Source: an uncultured Paracoccaceae bacterium (GTDB lineage: Bacteria; Pseudomonadota; Alphaproteobacteria; Rhodobacterales; Rhodobacteraceae). Taken from it: a DNA stretch of 38,883 bases. The position numbers were made by a program, and so were the translations under genes. The notes under the pieces were generated by a model. It did no database searches. It saw nothing but the letters and a program-made list of their open reading frames with translations, and was not told the origin of the DNA. Below, piece by piece: positions 19,219-27,886 of the stretch (within the stretch, counting starts at the first letter, position 1; each line of letters begins with the position of its first letter). Where the stretch lies: the NCBI GenBank assembly GCA_937944395.1, contig CALDYW010000071.1:1-38883 (forward strand), read 5' to 3'.

Positions 19219-20051
19219 GGCCGGCGCAGCCGCGGCGGGCGGTCGGGGTCCGATCCCGGCGGCCCGGGCGGCCCGGGCGGCCCGGGCGCAGGCGGCGCCG
19301 GGGGCACCGGCGGGGCGGGAACCCCAAGCTCGAGGCCCACTTCCGCAATCGCGCCCGGCACCTCCTCGTCGGGGTGGAGGAAGGCAAGGTCGGGAACCGC
19401 CGACCCCGGCGCGGCCAGGCCCGGACCGGCGAGCGTCAGCGCCTCGGCCAGCGCCAGCGCAAGCGCCGGCCGGAACTCCGGCGGAACCCCGGCAACGACC
19501 AGCAGCGCGCCGCGGGTGCCGTCCGGCCAGTCGGCCTCGACCAGCCAGGCGGCCGTTGCCAGACCCGCCGCCCGGTCGAGCGCCCGGCAGAGCACCCCGG
19601 CCGCGGCGCGCCCGGGCGGCTTGGGCGCGCGGAACCCGGTCGGACGGCCACGCCCGGCGAGGACCGGCACGGAAACTCCCTCTGCCAGCCAGTCCACCCC
19701 TTCGGCCGGGATCAGGATCGCCGAGGGCGCGACGCCGAGGTTCACGCCCAGCGCCAGCCCCCGGCGGTGGAGCAGCCTCGCCAGTGCCCGCCCCGGAAGC
19801 GCCGCATAAGGCACCGCTTCGCCCGCGAAGGCCGCCAGCCGTTCCTCGCCGTCGAAGGCCAGGACAGCCCGCCCCCCGTCCAGGTCGAACAGCGCCGGAA
19901 CCAGCGGCGCCCCGTCGGCCGGCTCGTCGGCCAGCAGCAGCACCAGGTCGCAGCCCGCAAGGCAGGCGTAGAAGCGGCGCCGGGCGGCCTCGTCCTCCGG
20001 CGCGGCCGCCATCGCGGCATGGGCAAGGTCGAGCGGTGTCGCGCCGCTCAT
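19212..20051 (-). CDS. SseB family protein with a Gly-Pro-Pro-rich tail
   Basis: Cytoplasmic protein of 279 residues resembling SseB (named for enhanced serine sensitivity in E. coli); the molecular role is not established. The N-terminal SseB domain (about 1-110) includes FYACLAGCDLVLLL and VPALFDLDGGRAVLAFDGEERLA-like segments; a second half (about 110-235) has the SseB C-terminal pattern. The last 45 residues are Pro/Gly-rich, with three GPP triplets encoded by a 9-bp tandem repeat. ATG 20051 overlaps the UDG stop (ATGA). Being near cysE, a serine-consuming gene, is suggestive but unproven. Confidence 0.75.
   Translation of the reverse strand: MSGATPLDLAHAAMAAAPEDEAARRRFYACLAGCDLVLLLADEPADGAPLVPALFDLDGGRAVLAFDGEERLAAFAGEAVPYAALPGRALARLLHRRGLALGVNLGVAPSAILIPAEGVDWLAEGVSVPVLAGRGRPTGFRAPKPPGRAAAGVLCRALDRAAGLATAAWLVEADWPDGTRGALLVVAGVPPEFRPALALALAEALTLAGPGLAAPGSAVPDLAFLHPDEEVPGAIAEVGLELGVPAPPVPPAPPAPGPPGPPGPPGSDPDRPPRLRRPQ
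19261..19287. repeat. 9-bp tandem repeat (three copies) encoding Gly-Pro-Pro
   Basis: GGCCCGGGC repeats three times without change inside the 3' end of the SseB-family gene. On the coding strand it gives consecutive Gly-Pro-Pro triplets. Such in-frame repeats can vary in copy number without breaking the gene. Confidence 0.85.
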
Positions 20052-20650
20052 GGCCGAAGCGCCTCGCGCACCGCCGCCCGCAGCGCGGGGACGAGCTCGG
20101 CCTCGAACCAGGGGTTGCGCCGCAGCCAGCCGGTGTTGCGCCAGGACGGGTGCGGCAGCGGAAACACCTCCGGCGCCAGCGCCCGCCAGCCCCGCACCGT
20201 CGCGGTAACGCCGGCAGCGGTGCCGAGATGCCAGCGCTGGGCCGCGCCGCCCACGAGGATCCTCAGCACCAGCCCCGGCAGCGCCGCCATGACCTCCCGG
20301 TGCCAGGTGGCCGCACAGAGGGGCGGCGGGGGAAGGTCGGCGCCCCTGGCGTCGTAGCCGGGGAAGCAGAAGGCCATCGGCACCACCGCGACGCGGGCCA
20401 GGTCGTAGAACTCGCCCTCGGTCACCCCCATCCACGCCCGCAGCCGCCGGCCCGAGGCATCGGCGAAGGGCCGTCCCGCCCGGTGCACCCTCAGCCCGGG
20501 CGCCTGACCGGCCACGAGGATCCGGGCACCCGGCCGGAACCAGACCACCGGGCGCGGCTCGTGGCGCGTGGCGGTGCGGGCGAAGCCCGGGGCGCAGAGC
20601 CGGCAGTCCCGGATGCGCTCGGCCAGGTTTCCGGGCGACCCCGGGGTCAT
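20048..20650 (-). CDS. uracil-DNA glycosylase family protein
   Basis: Base-excision repair-type fold, 200 residues. The catalytic-loop motif GQAPG (residues about 50-54) followed by GRPFADASG corresponds to motif 1 of the UDG superfamily, and PHPSWRNTGW near the C-terminus to motif 2. N-terminal cysteines (CRLC, 16 and 19) with later cysteines resemble those that hold an iron-sulfur cluster in family 4 enzymes, but not all four could be assigned. Start ATG 20650 follows from homology; an open frame extends to 20746. Overlaps the SseB-family gene by ATGA. Activity on uracil is assumed from the family only. Confidence 0.8.
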   Translation of the reverse strand: MTPGSPGNLAERIRDCRLCAPGFARTATRHEPRPVVWFRPGARILVAGQAPGLRVHRAGRPFADASGRRLRAWMGVTEGEFYDLARVAVVPMAFCFPGYDARGADLPPPPLCAATWHREVMAALPGLVLRILVGGAAQRWHLGTAAGVTATVRGWRALAPEVFPLPHPSWRNTGWLRRNPWFEAELVPALRAAVREALRP

Positions 20651-20771
20651 CGCCCGCAGGCCGCCGCGCCGCGCTTCCGGCCGCCGGCCCCGCCGGTCCG
20701 CCGGCGGGTGCCGCACGACCGTGCCGGGCCGGGAACCTTCGCGCATCCCGCGGTCACTCGGCAGGCCGGTG

Positions 20772-21578
20772 TCAGAGGTCGCGGATCACCTGATCCATGG
20801 TGACGGCCGGCTGGGCACAGCCTGCCTCGCCCACGATGCGCGCCGGCACCCCGGCCACGGTCTTGCAGGGCGGCACGTCCGCCAGCACCACCGATCCCGC
20901 TGCGATCCGGCTGCAGGTGCCGACCCGGATGTTGCCCAGAACCTTCGCGCCCGCCCCGATCAGCACGCCGTCGCCGATCTTCGGGTGGCGGTCGCCGTCC
21001 TCCTTGCCGGTGCCGCCCAGCGTCACCGAATGCAGCATCGACACGTTGTCGCCCACCACCGCCGTCTCGCCGATCACGACCGCATGCGCGTGATCGATCA
21101 TCAGGCCCCTGCCGATGCGGGCCGCCGGATGGATGTCCACCGAGAACAGCTCGGACGCCCGCATCTGCAGGAAGTAGGCAAGGTCGCGGCGCCCCTCGCG
21201 CCACAGCCAATGCGCCACGCGATACGCGGCGATCGCCTGAAACCCCTTGAAGAACAGGATGGGTTCGATGAACCGATGGCAGGCGGGGTCGCGGTCGTAG
21301 ACCGCCACCAGATCGGCCCGCGCCGCCTGCCCGAGGTCGGGATCGGCGGCATAGGCCTCGTCGGCGATCTCGCGCAGGAGCTGCGCGCTCATCTCGCCCG
21401 ACGACAGCTTCAGCGCGATGCGGTAGGCCAGCGCACGCTCGAGCGTGGGATGATGCAGGATCGAGGAATGGATGAGGCCGCCCAGCAGGGGCTCGTCGCG
21501 CAGGGCCGCCTCGGCCTCCTCGATGATCCGGGACCACACCGGATCAAGGCTCGCCAACTGTGCCCGCCTCTGCGCCAT
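20772..21578 (-). CDS. cysE: serine O-acetyltransferase
   Basis: Makes O-acetylserine from serine and acetyl-CoA, the first step of cysteine synthesis. 268 residues, normal length. The helical N-terminal domain (DPVWSRIIEEAEAAL onward) precedes the left-handed beta-helix of hexapeptide repeats (from about residue 150: HPAARIGRG, DHAHAVVIGETAVVGDN, HSVTLGGTGK, VLIGAGAKVLGN). The active-site region DHAHAVVIGE and the GKEDGDRHPKIG loop are intact. Clear GGGAGG before ATG 21578. It lies directly downstream of the GTA cluster on the same strand, a placement I recall from other Rhodobacterales. Confidence 0.95.
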   Translation of the reverse strand: MAQRRAQLASLDPVWSRIIEEAEAALRDEPLLGGLIHSSILHHPTLERALAYRIALKLSSGEMSAQLLREIADEAYAADPDLGQAARADLVAVYDRDPACHRFIEPILFFKGFQAIAAYRVAHWLWREGRRDLAYFLQMRASELFSVDIHPAARIGRGLMIDHAHAVVIGETAVVGDNVSMLHSVTLGGTGKEDGDRHPKIGDGVLIGAGAKVLGNIRVGTCSRIAAGSVVLADVPPCKTVAGVPARIVGEAGCAQPAVTMDQVIRDL

Positions 21579-21633
21579 CGCCGCCTCCCGCCGACCAGCC
21601 CGTTCTACACCAGATAACGGCCGGGCGCCAGTT

Positions 21634-21936
21634 TCAAGGCCGCGCCCGTCCCGCCGGCGCGGTGCCGTCGAGCAGCGCCTCGAGCACGAGCGCAAGGCAG
21701 GAAAGGTGCGCGCGCTCGCCCCAGGCCGGCGGCGGCGCCAGCGGCCGCGACCGCGCCGCCGCTTCCAGCGTGCCGTCGCCCCACAGCGGATGCCAGCGCC
21801 CGGTTCGCCGCCGATAGCGGTCGGCCGCCTCGGCCTCGGCGACAAGCCGCCGTGCCGTTTGCGCCCGCGCCGCCTCCGGCAGGGCGATCAGGGCCCGGGC
21901 CGCAACGGTCAGGTCCGCCGGCGCCAGCGGTCTCAT
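21634..21936 (-). CDS. small conserved protein next to the GTA cluster, function unknown
   Basis: 100-residue protein, Ala/Arg-rich, probably helical, with a central segment ADRYRRRTGRWHPLWGDGTL that I recall from small genes beside GTA clusters in Rhodobacterales. No signal peptide, membrane segment or catalytic motif is visible. It begins 27 bp after the g15 stop on the same strand, so it may be the last gene transcribed with the GTA operon. Function is not known; being retained here suggests a link to the GTA or to cysE. Confidence 0.65.
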   Translation of the reverse strand: MRPLAPADLTVAARALIALPEAARAQTARRLVAEAEAADRYRRRTGRWHPLWGDGTLEAAARSRPLAPPPAWGERAHLSCLALVLEALLDGTAPAGRARP

Positions 21937-21963
21937 GGCCGCGCCCCGACCGGCCGGGCAGGC

Positions 21964-24900
21964 TCAGGCATCGACCGCAAGTCCGCGCCACGGCCCGGGG
22001 CCGAAGATGTCCGACAGCTGCGCCACCTCGATCACGAAGCCGGGGCCCACCCCGTCGGCCGACCGCATCGCGGCCGTGTAGGTGAAGGCCGGTGCGGTCA
22101 GATCGACCGTCCGGCGCACCGCCTGTCCCACGCGCACGCGCAGCCGGTAGGCCTCGCGCGCCTCGCCCAGCGGCACCTCCTCGGCCTCCCAACTGTCGCC
22201 GCCGATGCGGGTGCGCCTGACCCAGCTCAGCGCCAGCCCGCCCCCCGGCAGCGCGGCGGCGCGCAGATGCGCCACCGGATAGGGCCGGAGCCCCACGCCG
22301 TCGAAGGCCAGCACGCGGTGCTCGTAGGACGGATCGTCGGGCGGCCGTCCCGCCGGCCCGACCCGGTAGTGCCGCGCAAGGCGCCGGGCGGCAAGCGGCA
22401 GGTCGACCTGCACCAGCGCGGCGTTGACCAGCACGAAGGCGCTGCCGGCCGGCCAGACCGCGGGCATCGCGCCGTCGGTGCCCTGTTGCCCGCGCAGCCG
22501 CATCGACAGATCGTAGGTGCCGGGGCCGACCATCACCGCTTCCGCGAACTGGATCAGTTCCCAGTCCCCGGTCTCGGGATCGCCGATCGCGGCCAGGTTC
22601 GCCCCGCCCAGGACCTGCGGAAGCCCGGCCGAGGCCAGTGTCCCCCCGACCACTTCGACCCGCAGCGGCGCACCGCGATCCCACAGGCCCGGCGCCGCCG
22701 CCGGCAGGGGCGTCAGCGTGACGCCGCCGGTGGCCGGTGTCTGCAGCAGCCGGTTCAGTTCATAGCCCGCATCCTCGGCCACCGCGGAATACAGCGCCAC
22801 GCTCCCCGGCCACGGGTCCGCCAGCACGCCGAGATGCGGCGCATGCGGCACCTCGTCGCCGCGCAGCAGCGGCAGATCCAGAAACAGCGGATCGACCGGC
22901 AGCGGCGGCGCGAAGGGCCGGACGCCGGGCAGTTCCTCGGCGCCGTCGCTCGGGGTCTGGACCGAGGGCTCGACCCGCACCGCCTCCAGCAGCCGCGCAC
23001 CGGCGTCCTCGACCCGGTCGATCCGGTAGAGCGCCGCGGGCCCCATGCCGACCAGCCGCACGGTGTCTCCCGCGGTCAGCGCCAGCCGCGACGGCGGCAG
23101 CGCCAGCCGCACCGCGTCGCGCGCCAGTCGCGCCTCGGCCAGCCAGCGTTCCGCGATGCCGCGGGCCTCGGCGCGGGTGAGGACCAGCGCAAGCTCGCCC
23201 CCCGCCACTCCGGTCGTCGGCTCGTCGGGAAAGATCGCCTCGTCCGAGCGCAGGGCATAGTCGCCGTCGGCCTCGACATAGGCCAGCCGAACCCGCCCGG
23301 CCACCTCGGCGGACGCGGCGCGCTCGGCCTCGACGGCGCCCGCCTGCTCGGCCGTCAGCGCCAGATCGTCGGGTCCGAGGTCGGCCACCGGCAGGGCGCC
23401 GCGCAGGCGGAACCTGAGCCACCCCTCGACCTCCGCCGCATCGATCCCGTGCGCCAGGATCAGGGGCTGCAGCGCCGCCCGCGTGGTCCCCGCCCCGACC
23501 TCGGCATAGCCGCGCACGAGGCCGTGCAGACCGGCCGTCTGCACCGCGCGCACCCCGGCCGCAGCGCAGATCTCGGCCACCACCGCCGAAAGCGGCTCGG
23601 CCGTCACCCGGCCGTTCAGCCAGTGCCCGCGGGCGTAGTTCGCGGCGTCGGCCCAGAGACCGGCAAGCCCGGGGAACTGCGGGTGCGGCCGCGTGTCCCA
23701 GGCCCAGGCATGGGCGCGCGCCATGTCGATCATCGGCGCCCCATAGACCTCGGAGACCGGGTTGTTCGCCGGGTCCGACCAGTAGCGCGTCACCGCGCGG
23801 AAATACTGAAGCTGGATCAGGTCGTCGCGCGCGCCGGACGAGAACCTCGGCACGAAGCTTTCCGACGACTTCGGGTCCAGGAACACGTTCGGCTGGTTCG
23901 TGCCCTTGTCGATCGCCGGGCAGCCGAACTCGGTGAACCAGACCGGCTTGGACTGCGGCTCCCAGGCGGTCGGCGCGGGCAGGCGCAGGCCGCCGATCCG
24001 GTCGTGATGGCGGTTCTCCCACCAGCTCCGGATGTCCTTGTAGCGGAAGACCCAAGCCTCGCCATGGGCGCCGTCCTCGATCGGCGCGCGGCGCTGGCTC
24101 TGCCGCTCCTCTTCGGACGGATAGTACCAGTCGTAGCCCTCGCCCCCGGCCACGTTCGCGGTGAGATAGTCCAGATCGTAGATCGACCCGGCCGCGGCGT
24201 CGGCATGGGCGGTGCCGTCGCGCCAGTCGCTCAGCGGCATGTAGTTGTCGATGCCGACGAAATCGATGTTGGCATCGGCCCACAGCGGGTCGAGGTGGAA
24301 GAAGACGTCGCCCGAGCCGTCCTGCGGATGGTAGCCGAAGTATTCGCTCCAGTCGGCGGCATAGCCGATCTTCACCGCCGGCCCGAGGATCGCGCGCACG
24401 TCGGCGGCCAGCGCGCGCAGCGCCGCGACCGCGGGGAAGCTGTTGGCGGGCCCGCGGATCTGCGTCAGTCCGCGCAGTTCCGATCCGATGCAGAATCCGT
24501 CCACGCCGCCGGCGGCAGCACAGAGATGCGCATAGTGCAGGATCATCCGGCGCAGGCCCCAGTCCTCGGGGCCGGCGTAGTCAACCCGGTCCCCCGCGAC
24601 GGCAAAGTGCCCCGGCTGCGCCTGCCCGAAGAAGGCCGCGACCTCGTCCGCCGCCGCCGCGGTCCCGTCGGGCGACCCCGCAAGCCCCGGCGCCAGCGAG
24701 GTGGTGATGCGCCCCCGCCAGGGCAGCACCGGCTGTCCCGGCGTTCCGGTCCAGGGGTCGGGCAGCGTGTTGCCCGCCATCTGCTCCATCAGGATGAAGG
24801 GGTAGAAGATCACCGCCTTGCCGGCGTCCCGCAGCGCCCGGATCGCCTCCATCACCGCCGCATCGGCCGGCGTGCCGCCATAGACCGGCCGGCCGTCGGC

Positions 24901-25884
24901 CTGCGGCACGGTCCCCGCCTGCGCCCGGGTCAGCCCCGAGACGCGCCAGGGCATGCCGCGGCCGTCCAGCGCGGTCTGCTCGACCTTGGGGCGCAGCTCG
25001 GCCTGCCCGCAGCGCAGGTCGCCCGAAAACCACGAGACCACCAGCAGCGTCGAAGCGCAGGCCGGCAGTTCCTCGCCCAGCATCTCCAACGAACGCACGA
25101 GGTCGGTCGCCGTCCCCGGCGCGTTGACGTTCGCCGTCCGCCGCCGCCCCGGCCCCTCGCGGTAGTGCACCGGCGTCGTTGCCAGCGCGTATTCGCCGGT
25201 GCCCGGAACCAGCGCCACGCCGCGGATCAGCCCGGCGTATCCCGGCGCCTGGCCCTCCGCCGGCACCGCCCGGCGCACCACCTCGAACGAGAACTGCGGC
25301 ACCCGGTTGCCGAAGGGTGCCAGCTCGAGATCCTCGATCACGACATAGGCGATGCCGCGATAGGCCGGGGCGTTCCCCGCGCCCTCCACCGCCTCGATCT
25401 TCGGATCGGGCAGCTGGTCCTCGCTGCCGGCATGGACGCGCAGGTTCAGCGCATCGCGGTCGATCTCCACCCCGTCCGCCCAGATCCGCCCCACCCGCGC
25501 GATCTCACCCGCGCAGAGCGCCACCGCCAGGCTCACGCTGTAGCTGAAGTCGCGCACCTCCGGCTCGGGCGGGGCGCCCTTGCCGCCGCCGCGCCGGCGC
25601 ACGCGCTCCTCGAAGCGCGTCGCCCAGATCACCTGGCCGGCGACGCGCGTCCGCCCCCAGAGGCGCGGCACCGGCGCCCCCTCGGAGGCGCCCATCAGCC
25701 GGAAGCGCTCGATCCGTCCGGACTCGACCGCAGCCGAGCCCGCACCCAGAAGCTGCTGGTCGATCGCCCGGCCGATGGTCGCGCCGACCGCCCGGCCGAC
25801 CACCGCCGCACCGAGCCCCAGCACCGTGCCGCCGACCGTCGAGCCCAGGGCGGCGCCCAGCGCCGAGAACAGGATCGTCGCCAT
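21964..25884 (-). CDS. GTA megatron / tail-fibre host specificity protein (g15)
   Basis: Largest GTA protein, 1306 residues, forming the baseplate tip that contacts the recipient cell. The N-terminus has a glycine-rich hydrophobic stretch (about 6-45). A GTA TIM-barrel-like, glycosidase-fold domain spans roughly 400-760 (GKAVIFYPFILMEQMAGN, IGSELRGLTQIRG, NIDFVGIDNYMPLSDW, PVWFTEFGCPAIDKGTNQPN), followed by a phage-tail-like domain and a C-terminal beta-rich part. No frameshift is seen over 3.9 kb. Its ATG directly follows the g14 TGA. Whether the barrel keeps hydrolase activity is unknown. Confidence 0.93.
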   Translation of the reverse strand: MATILFSALGAALGSTVGGTVLGLGAAVVGRAVGATIGRAIDQQLLGAGSAAVESGRIERFRLMGASEGAPVPRLWGRTRVAGQVIWATRFEERVRRRGGGKGAPPEPEVRDFSYSVSLAVALCAGEIARVGRIWADGVEIDRDALNLRVHAGSEDQLPDPKIEAVEGAGNAPAYRGIAYVVIEDLELAPFGNRVPQFSFEVVRRAVPAEGQAPGYAGLIRGVALVPGTGEYALATTPVHYREGPGRRRTANVNAPGTATDLVRSLEMLGEELPACASTLLVVSWFSGDLRCGQAELRPKVEQTALDGRGMPWRVSGLTRAQAGTVPQADGRPVYGGTPADAAVMEAIRALRDAGKAVIFYPFILMEQMAGNTLPDPWTGTPGQPVLPWRGRITTSLAPGLAGSPDGTAAAADEVAAFFGQAQPGHFAVAGDRVDYAGPEDWGLRRMILHYAHLCAAAGGVDGFCIGSELRGLTQIRGPANSFPAVAALRALAADVRAILGPAVKIGYAADWSEYFGYHPQDGSGDVFFHLDPLWADANIDFVGIDNYMPLSDWRDGTAHADAAAGSIYDLDYLTANVAGGEGYDWYYPSEEERQSQRRAPIEDGAHGEAWVFRYKDIRSWWENRHHDRIGGLRLPAPTAWEPQSKPVWFTEFGCPAIDKGTNQPNVFLDPKSSESFVPRFSSGARDDLIQLQYFRAVTRYWSDPANNPVSEVYGAPMIDMARAHAWAWDTRPHPQFPGLAGLWADAANYARGHWLNGRVTAEPLSAVVAEICAAAGVRAVQTAGLHGLVRGYAEVGAGTTRAALQPLILAHGIDAAEVEGWLRFRLRGALPVADLGPDDLALTAEQAGAVEAERAASAEVAGRVRLAYVEADGDYALRSDEAIFPDEPTTGVAGGELALVLTRAEARGIAERWLAEARLARDAVRLALPPSRLALTAGDTVRLVGMGPAALYRIDRVEDAGARLLEAVRVEPSVQTPSDGAEELPGVRPFAPPLPVDPLFLDLPLLRGDEVPHAPHLGVLADPWPGSVALYSAVAEDAGYELNRLLQTPATGGVTLTPLPAAAPGLWDRGAPLRVEVVGGTLASAGLPQVLGGANLAAIGDPETGDWELIQFAEAVMVGPGTYDLSMRLRGQQGTDGAMPAVWPAGSAFVLVNAALVQVDLPLAARRLARHYRVGPAGRPPDDPSYEHRVLAFDGVGLRPYPVAHLRAAALPGGGLALSWVRRTRIGGDSWEAEEVPLGEAREAYRLRVRVGQAVRRTVDLTAPAFTYTAAMRSADGVGPGFVIEVAQLSDIFGPGPWRGLAVDA

Positions 25885-26328
25885 TCAGATCGTCTCCTCG
25901 GGAAAGGCGAAGGCCGCCACGACCCGCCGCGCCCAGGGCGCGGAGAGCGTGCTTTCGACCACGCCGTGGCCGGCGTAGGCATGGATGAAGCGCGGCGCCG
26001 GAGCCCCGGCCGACAGAAGGCCGAGGTGCTTGGCGACCGCCCCCGCCCGCATCCGGAACAGAAGCACATCGCCGGGCTGCGGCGCCCCGGCGACCGGGCA
26101 CAGGTGCCGCAGCGCCGCCGCCCAGAGCGCTTCCGCGCGCGCGGGCTCCGACCAGTCGGGCGTATAGGGCGGCACCGCCTCGGGCTCGGCACCGTAGAGC
26201 GCGCGCCAGATGCCGCGGATCAGTCCCAGACAGTCGCACCCCGCCGCACGCGCCGCCGCCTGGTGCACATAGGGCGTGCCGATCCAGGCGCGCGCCTCGG
26301 CCACTGCCCGCGCCCGCAACGCGCTCAA
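25885..26328 (-). CDS. GTA NlpC/P60 family peptidase (g14)
   Basis: 147-residue cysteine peptidase carried in the tail, thought to cut murein during DNA entry. Nucleophile Cys lies in AGCDCLGLIRG, the catalytic His in AVAKHLGLL, and the last polar residue in the FIHAYAGHGVVES region. TTG 26328 overlaps the g13 stop (TTGA), and homologues begin at this point (ARAWIGTPYVHQ follows at about residue 13). Confidence 0.9.
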   Translation of the reverse strand: MSALRARAVAEARAWIGTPYVHQAAARAAGCDCLGLIRGIWRALYGAEPEAVPPYTPDWSEPARAEALWAAALRHLCPVAGAPQPGDVLLFRMRAGAVAKHLGLLSAGAPAPRFIHAYAGHGVVESTLSAPWARRVVAAFAFPEETI

Positions 26329-27248
26329 CCGCCCGCCCCCGGACCGACCCGCAGCGCCGGCACGCGCAGCCGCCCGCCGTCGTTGCGGCCCGTGCGGACC
26401 GGATAGCTCGCCAGCCAGTCCTCCCCCGGAATATGCGGAAAGCCGCGATAGTTCAGGAAGTTCTGGAACTTCAGCCGGCAGGTCTCGGGCCGCTTGTCGC
26501 AGCCGGCCTCGATCCGGATCAGGTCGCCCGCCGCAACCGGCAGCGGCAGCGGCTCCCACAGCTCCACCCGCCGCGCGAGGCCCCGTGCCCGGTCGTTCTT
26601 GACGATCCCCGACAGGCCCGCCGCCGCGCCCGACAGCACGGCAAGCCGCCCGCGCTCGAACCAGCGGTCGTCGAAGCCCGCGACCGAGGCGAACAGGAAC
26701 AGCCGGTTCTCCTCTACCGCCTCGGCGGGCCGCTCGGTGGCATAGCCCGGCAGGCTCAGGTCGAAGCGGCAGCGCCCGTCGCCGAGGACGGCCGAACAGG
26801 GCCCCTGGAACACCTGCCCCTGCGGCTGGTTCAGAAGGTCGGTCAGCCCCCGCAGCTCGGCGCGGAAGGCCCCGCCCGCGCGCACGATCTCGCCGATCGT
26901 GCCGCGGAACTGCAACAGGCGCTCGGCGGGATCGGCCCAGTTGACCAGCCAGGCCCGCACCTCGGCGCCGTCCCAGCGCCCGGCCAGGATGTCGGCCTCG
27001 GTCACCGCCTCCGACGACAGACCGCCCAGCGCCTCGGTGTTGTCGAGCGCAAGGCCCGTCGTCTGCAGCAGCACCCGTGCCGACAGCCCGGTGTCGGCGC
27101 GGAAGACGATCCCCTCGAAATGCAGGTCGCGGTCGTGGTCGGTGAAGCCCATCTCCACCCCGTCGCGCCGCCGCACCGCCCAGGCGCGGGCGACCGTCGT
27201 CGCACCGCCGGCCAGATGCGCGATCAGTCCGTCGCGCCCCCCGCTCAC
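26325..27248 (-). CDS. GTA baseplate hub protein, DUF2163 family (g13)
   Basis: 307-residue hub protein between the distal tail protein and g15. Begins GGRDGLIAHLAGGATTVARAW with the family's GFTDHDRDLHFEG. Four cysteines occur as two pairs (GPCSAVLGDGRC and AGCDKRPETC), a pattern that could bind a metal or iron-sulfur cluster, as lambda's tail-tip counterpart gpL does; this is inference. GTG 27248 overlaps the g12 stop (GTGA). Confidence 0.9.
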   Translation of the reverse strand: MSGGRDGLIAHLAGGATTVARAWAVRRRDGVEMGFTDHDRDLHFEGIVFRADTGLSARVLLQTTGLALDNTEALGGLSSEAVTEADILAGRWDGAEVRAWLVNWADPAERLLQFRGTIGEIVRAGGAFRAELRGLTDLLNQPQGQVFQGPCSAVLGDGRCRFDLSLPGYATERPAEAVEENRLFLFASVAGFDDRWFERGRLAVLSGAAAGLSGIVKNDRARGLARRVELWEPLPLPVAAGDLIRIEAGCDKRPETCRLKFQNFLNYRGFPHIPGEDWLASYPVRTGRNDGGRLRVPALRVGPGAGG

Positions 27249-27877
27249 ACCCGCACCTCCACCACCGGAACGGTCGGCACCTCGCCGGCCTGAAAACTCG
27301 CCACGCTGGTCTGGATCCGGTCGGTGTCGAAGCGCACTGGCACATCGAACTCGAAGCCCGCCGTCACCTCCGCCCCCTGCCCCGGCGGCTCGGCGAAAGT
27401 GACGACACCGGTCGTGTGATCGACCTCGTAGTGCACCGTCTCGACGAGGGGATCGCCCCCCACGCCGCACAGCACCGTGCCCGGCACCGGCTTGGCGATC
27501 GGGCGAAGGTAGTCGTTCAGCCCCGACCGGTAGAGTTTCGACAGCGGGAAGTCCGTCCGCACCCCGTCGCCGATCCCGATCCTCTGGTCGAGGAAGTGCG
27601 GCGCCCGCGAGGCCGGGCAGCTCTTGTAGTCGGCCCAGTCCTTCCAGCGGAACCCGAAGAGCTGCCCGCGCCGCGCCTCGAAGAAGGCGATCAGCGCCTC
27701 GACGTCGTCGAGGCTGCGCAGCCCCACCCCGGCGTCATAGCGCCGGCGCGCATGCGCCCAGGGGCTGTTGCGCTCCTCGAACCCGTTGGCCAGCGTCACG
27801 ATCTCCGTGCGCCGCTCGGGCCCGCCGACCGAGCCGAAACTCAGGTTGGCGGGAAAACGCACCTCATGGAACTGCAT
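27245..27877 (-). CDS. GTA distal tail protein, DUF2460 family (g12)
   Basis: 210-residue protein that forms the ring joining tail tube and baseplate. Typical N-terminus MQFHEVRFPANLSFGSVGGP, then ERNSPWAHARRRYDAGVG, FGFRWKDWADYKS and a C-terminal FDVPVRFDTDRI. Full length with no interruption. Starts 9 bp after the g11 stop. Confidence 0.92.
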   Translation of the reverse strand: MQFHEVRFPANLSFGSVGGPERRTEIVTLANGFEERNSPWAHARRRYDAGVGLRSLDDVEALIAFFEARRGQLFGFRWKDWADYKSCPASRAPHFLDQRIGIGDGVRTDFPLSKLYRSGLNDYLRPIAKPVPGTVLCGVGGDPLVETVHYEVDHTTGVVTFAEPPGQGAEVTAGFEFDVPVRFDTDRIQTSVASFQAGEVPTVPVVEVRV

Positions 27878-27886
27878 GGTCCCCCC

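Noticed and set aside
21472-26406. A 1644-codon open frame on the + strand opposite g15 and g14
   Set aside because: Shadow of the real GTA genes; low-complexity translation with no family motif.
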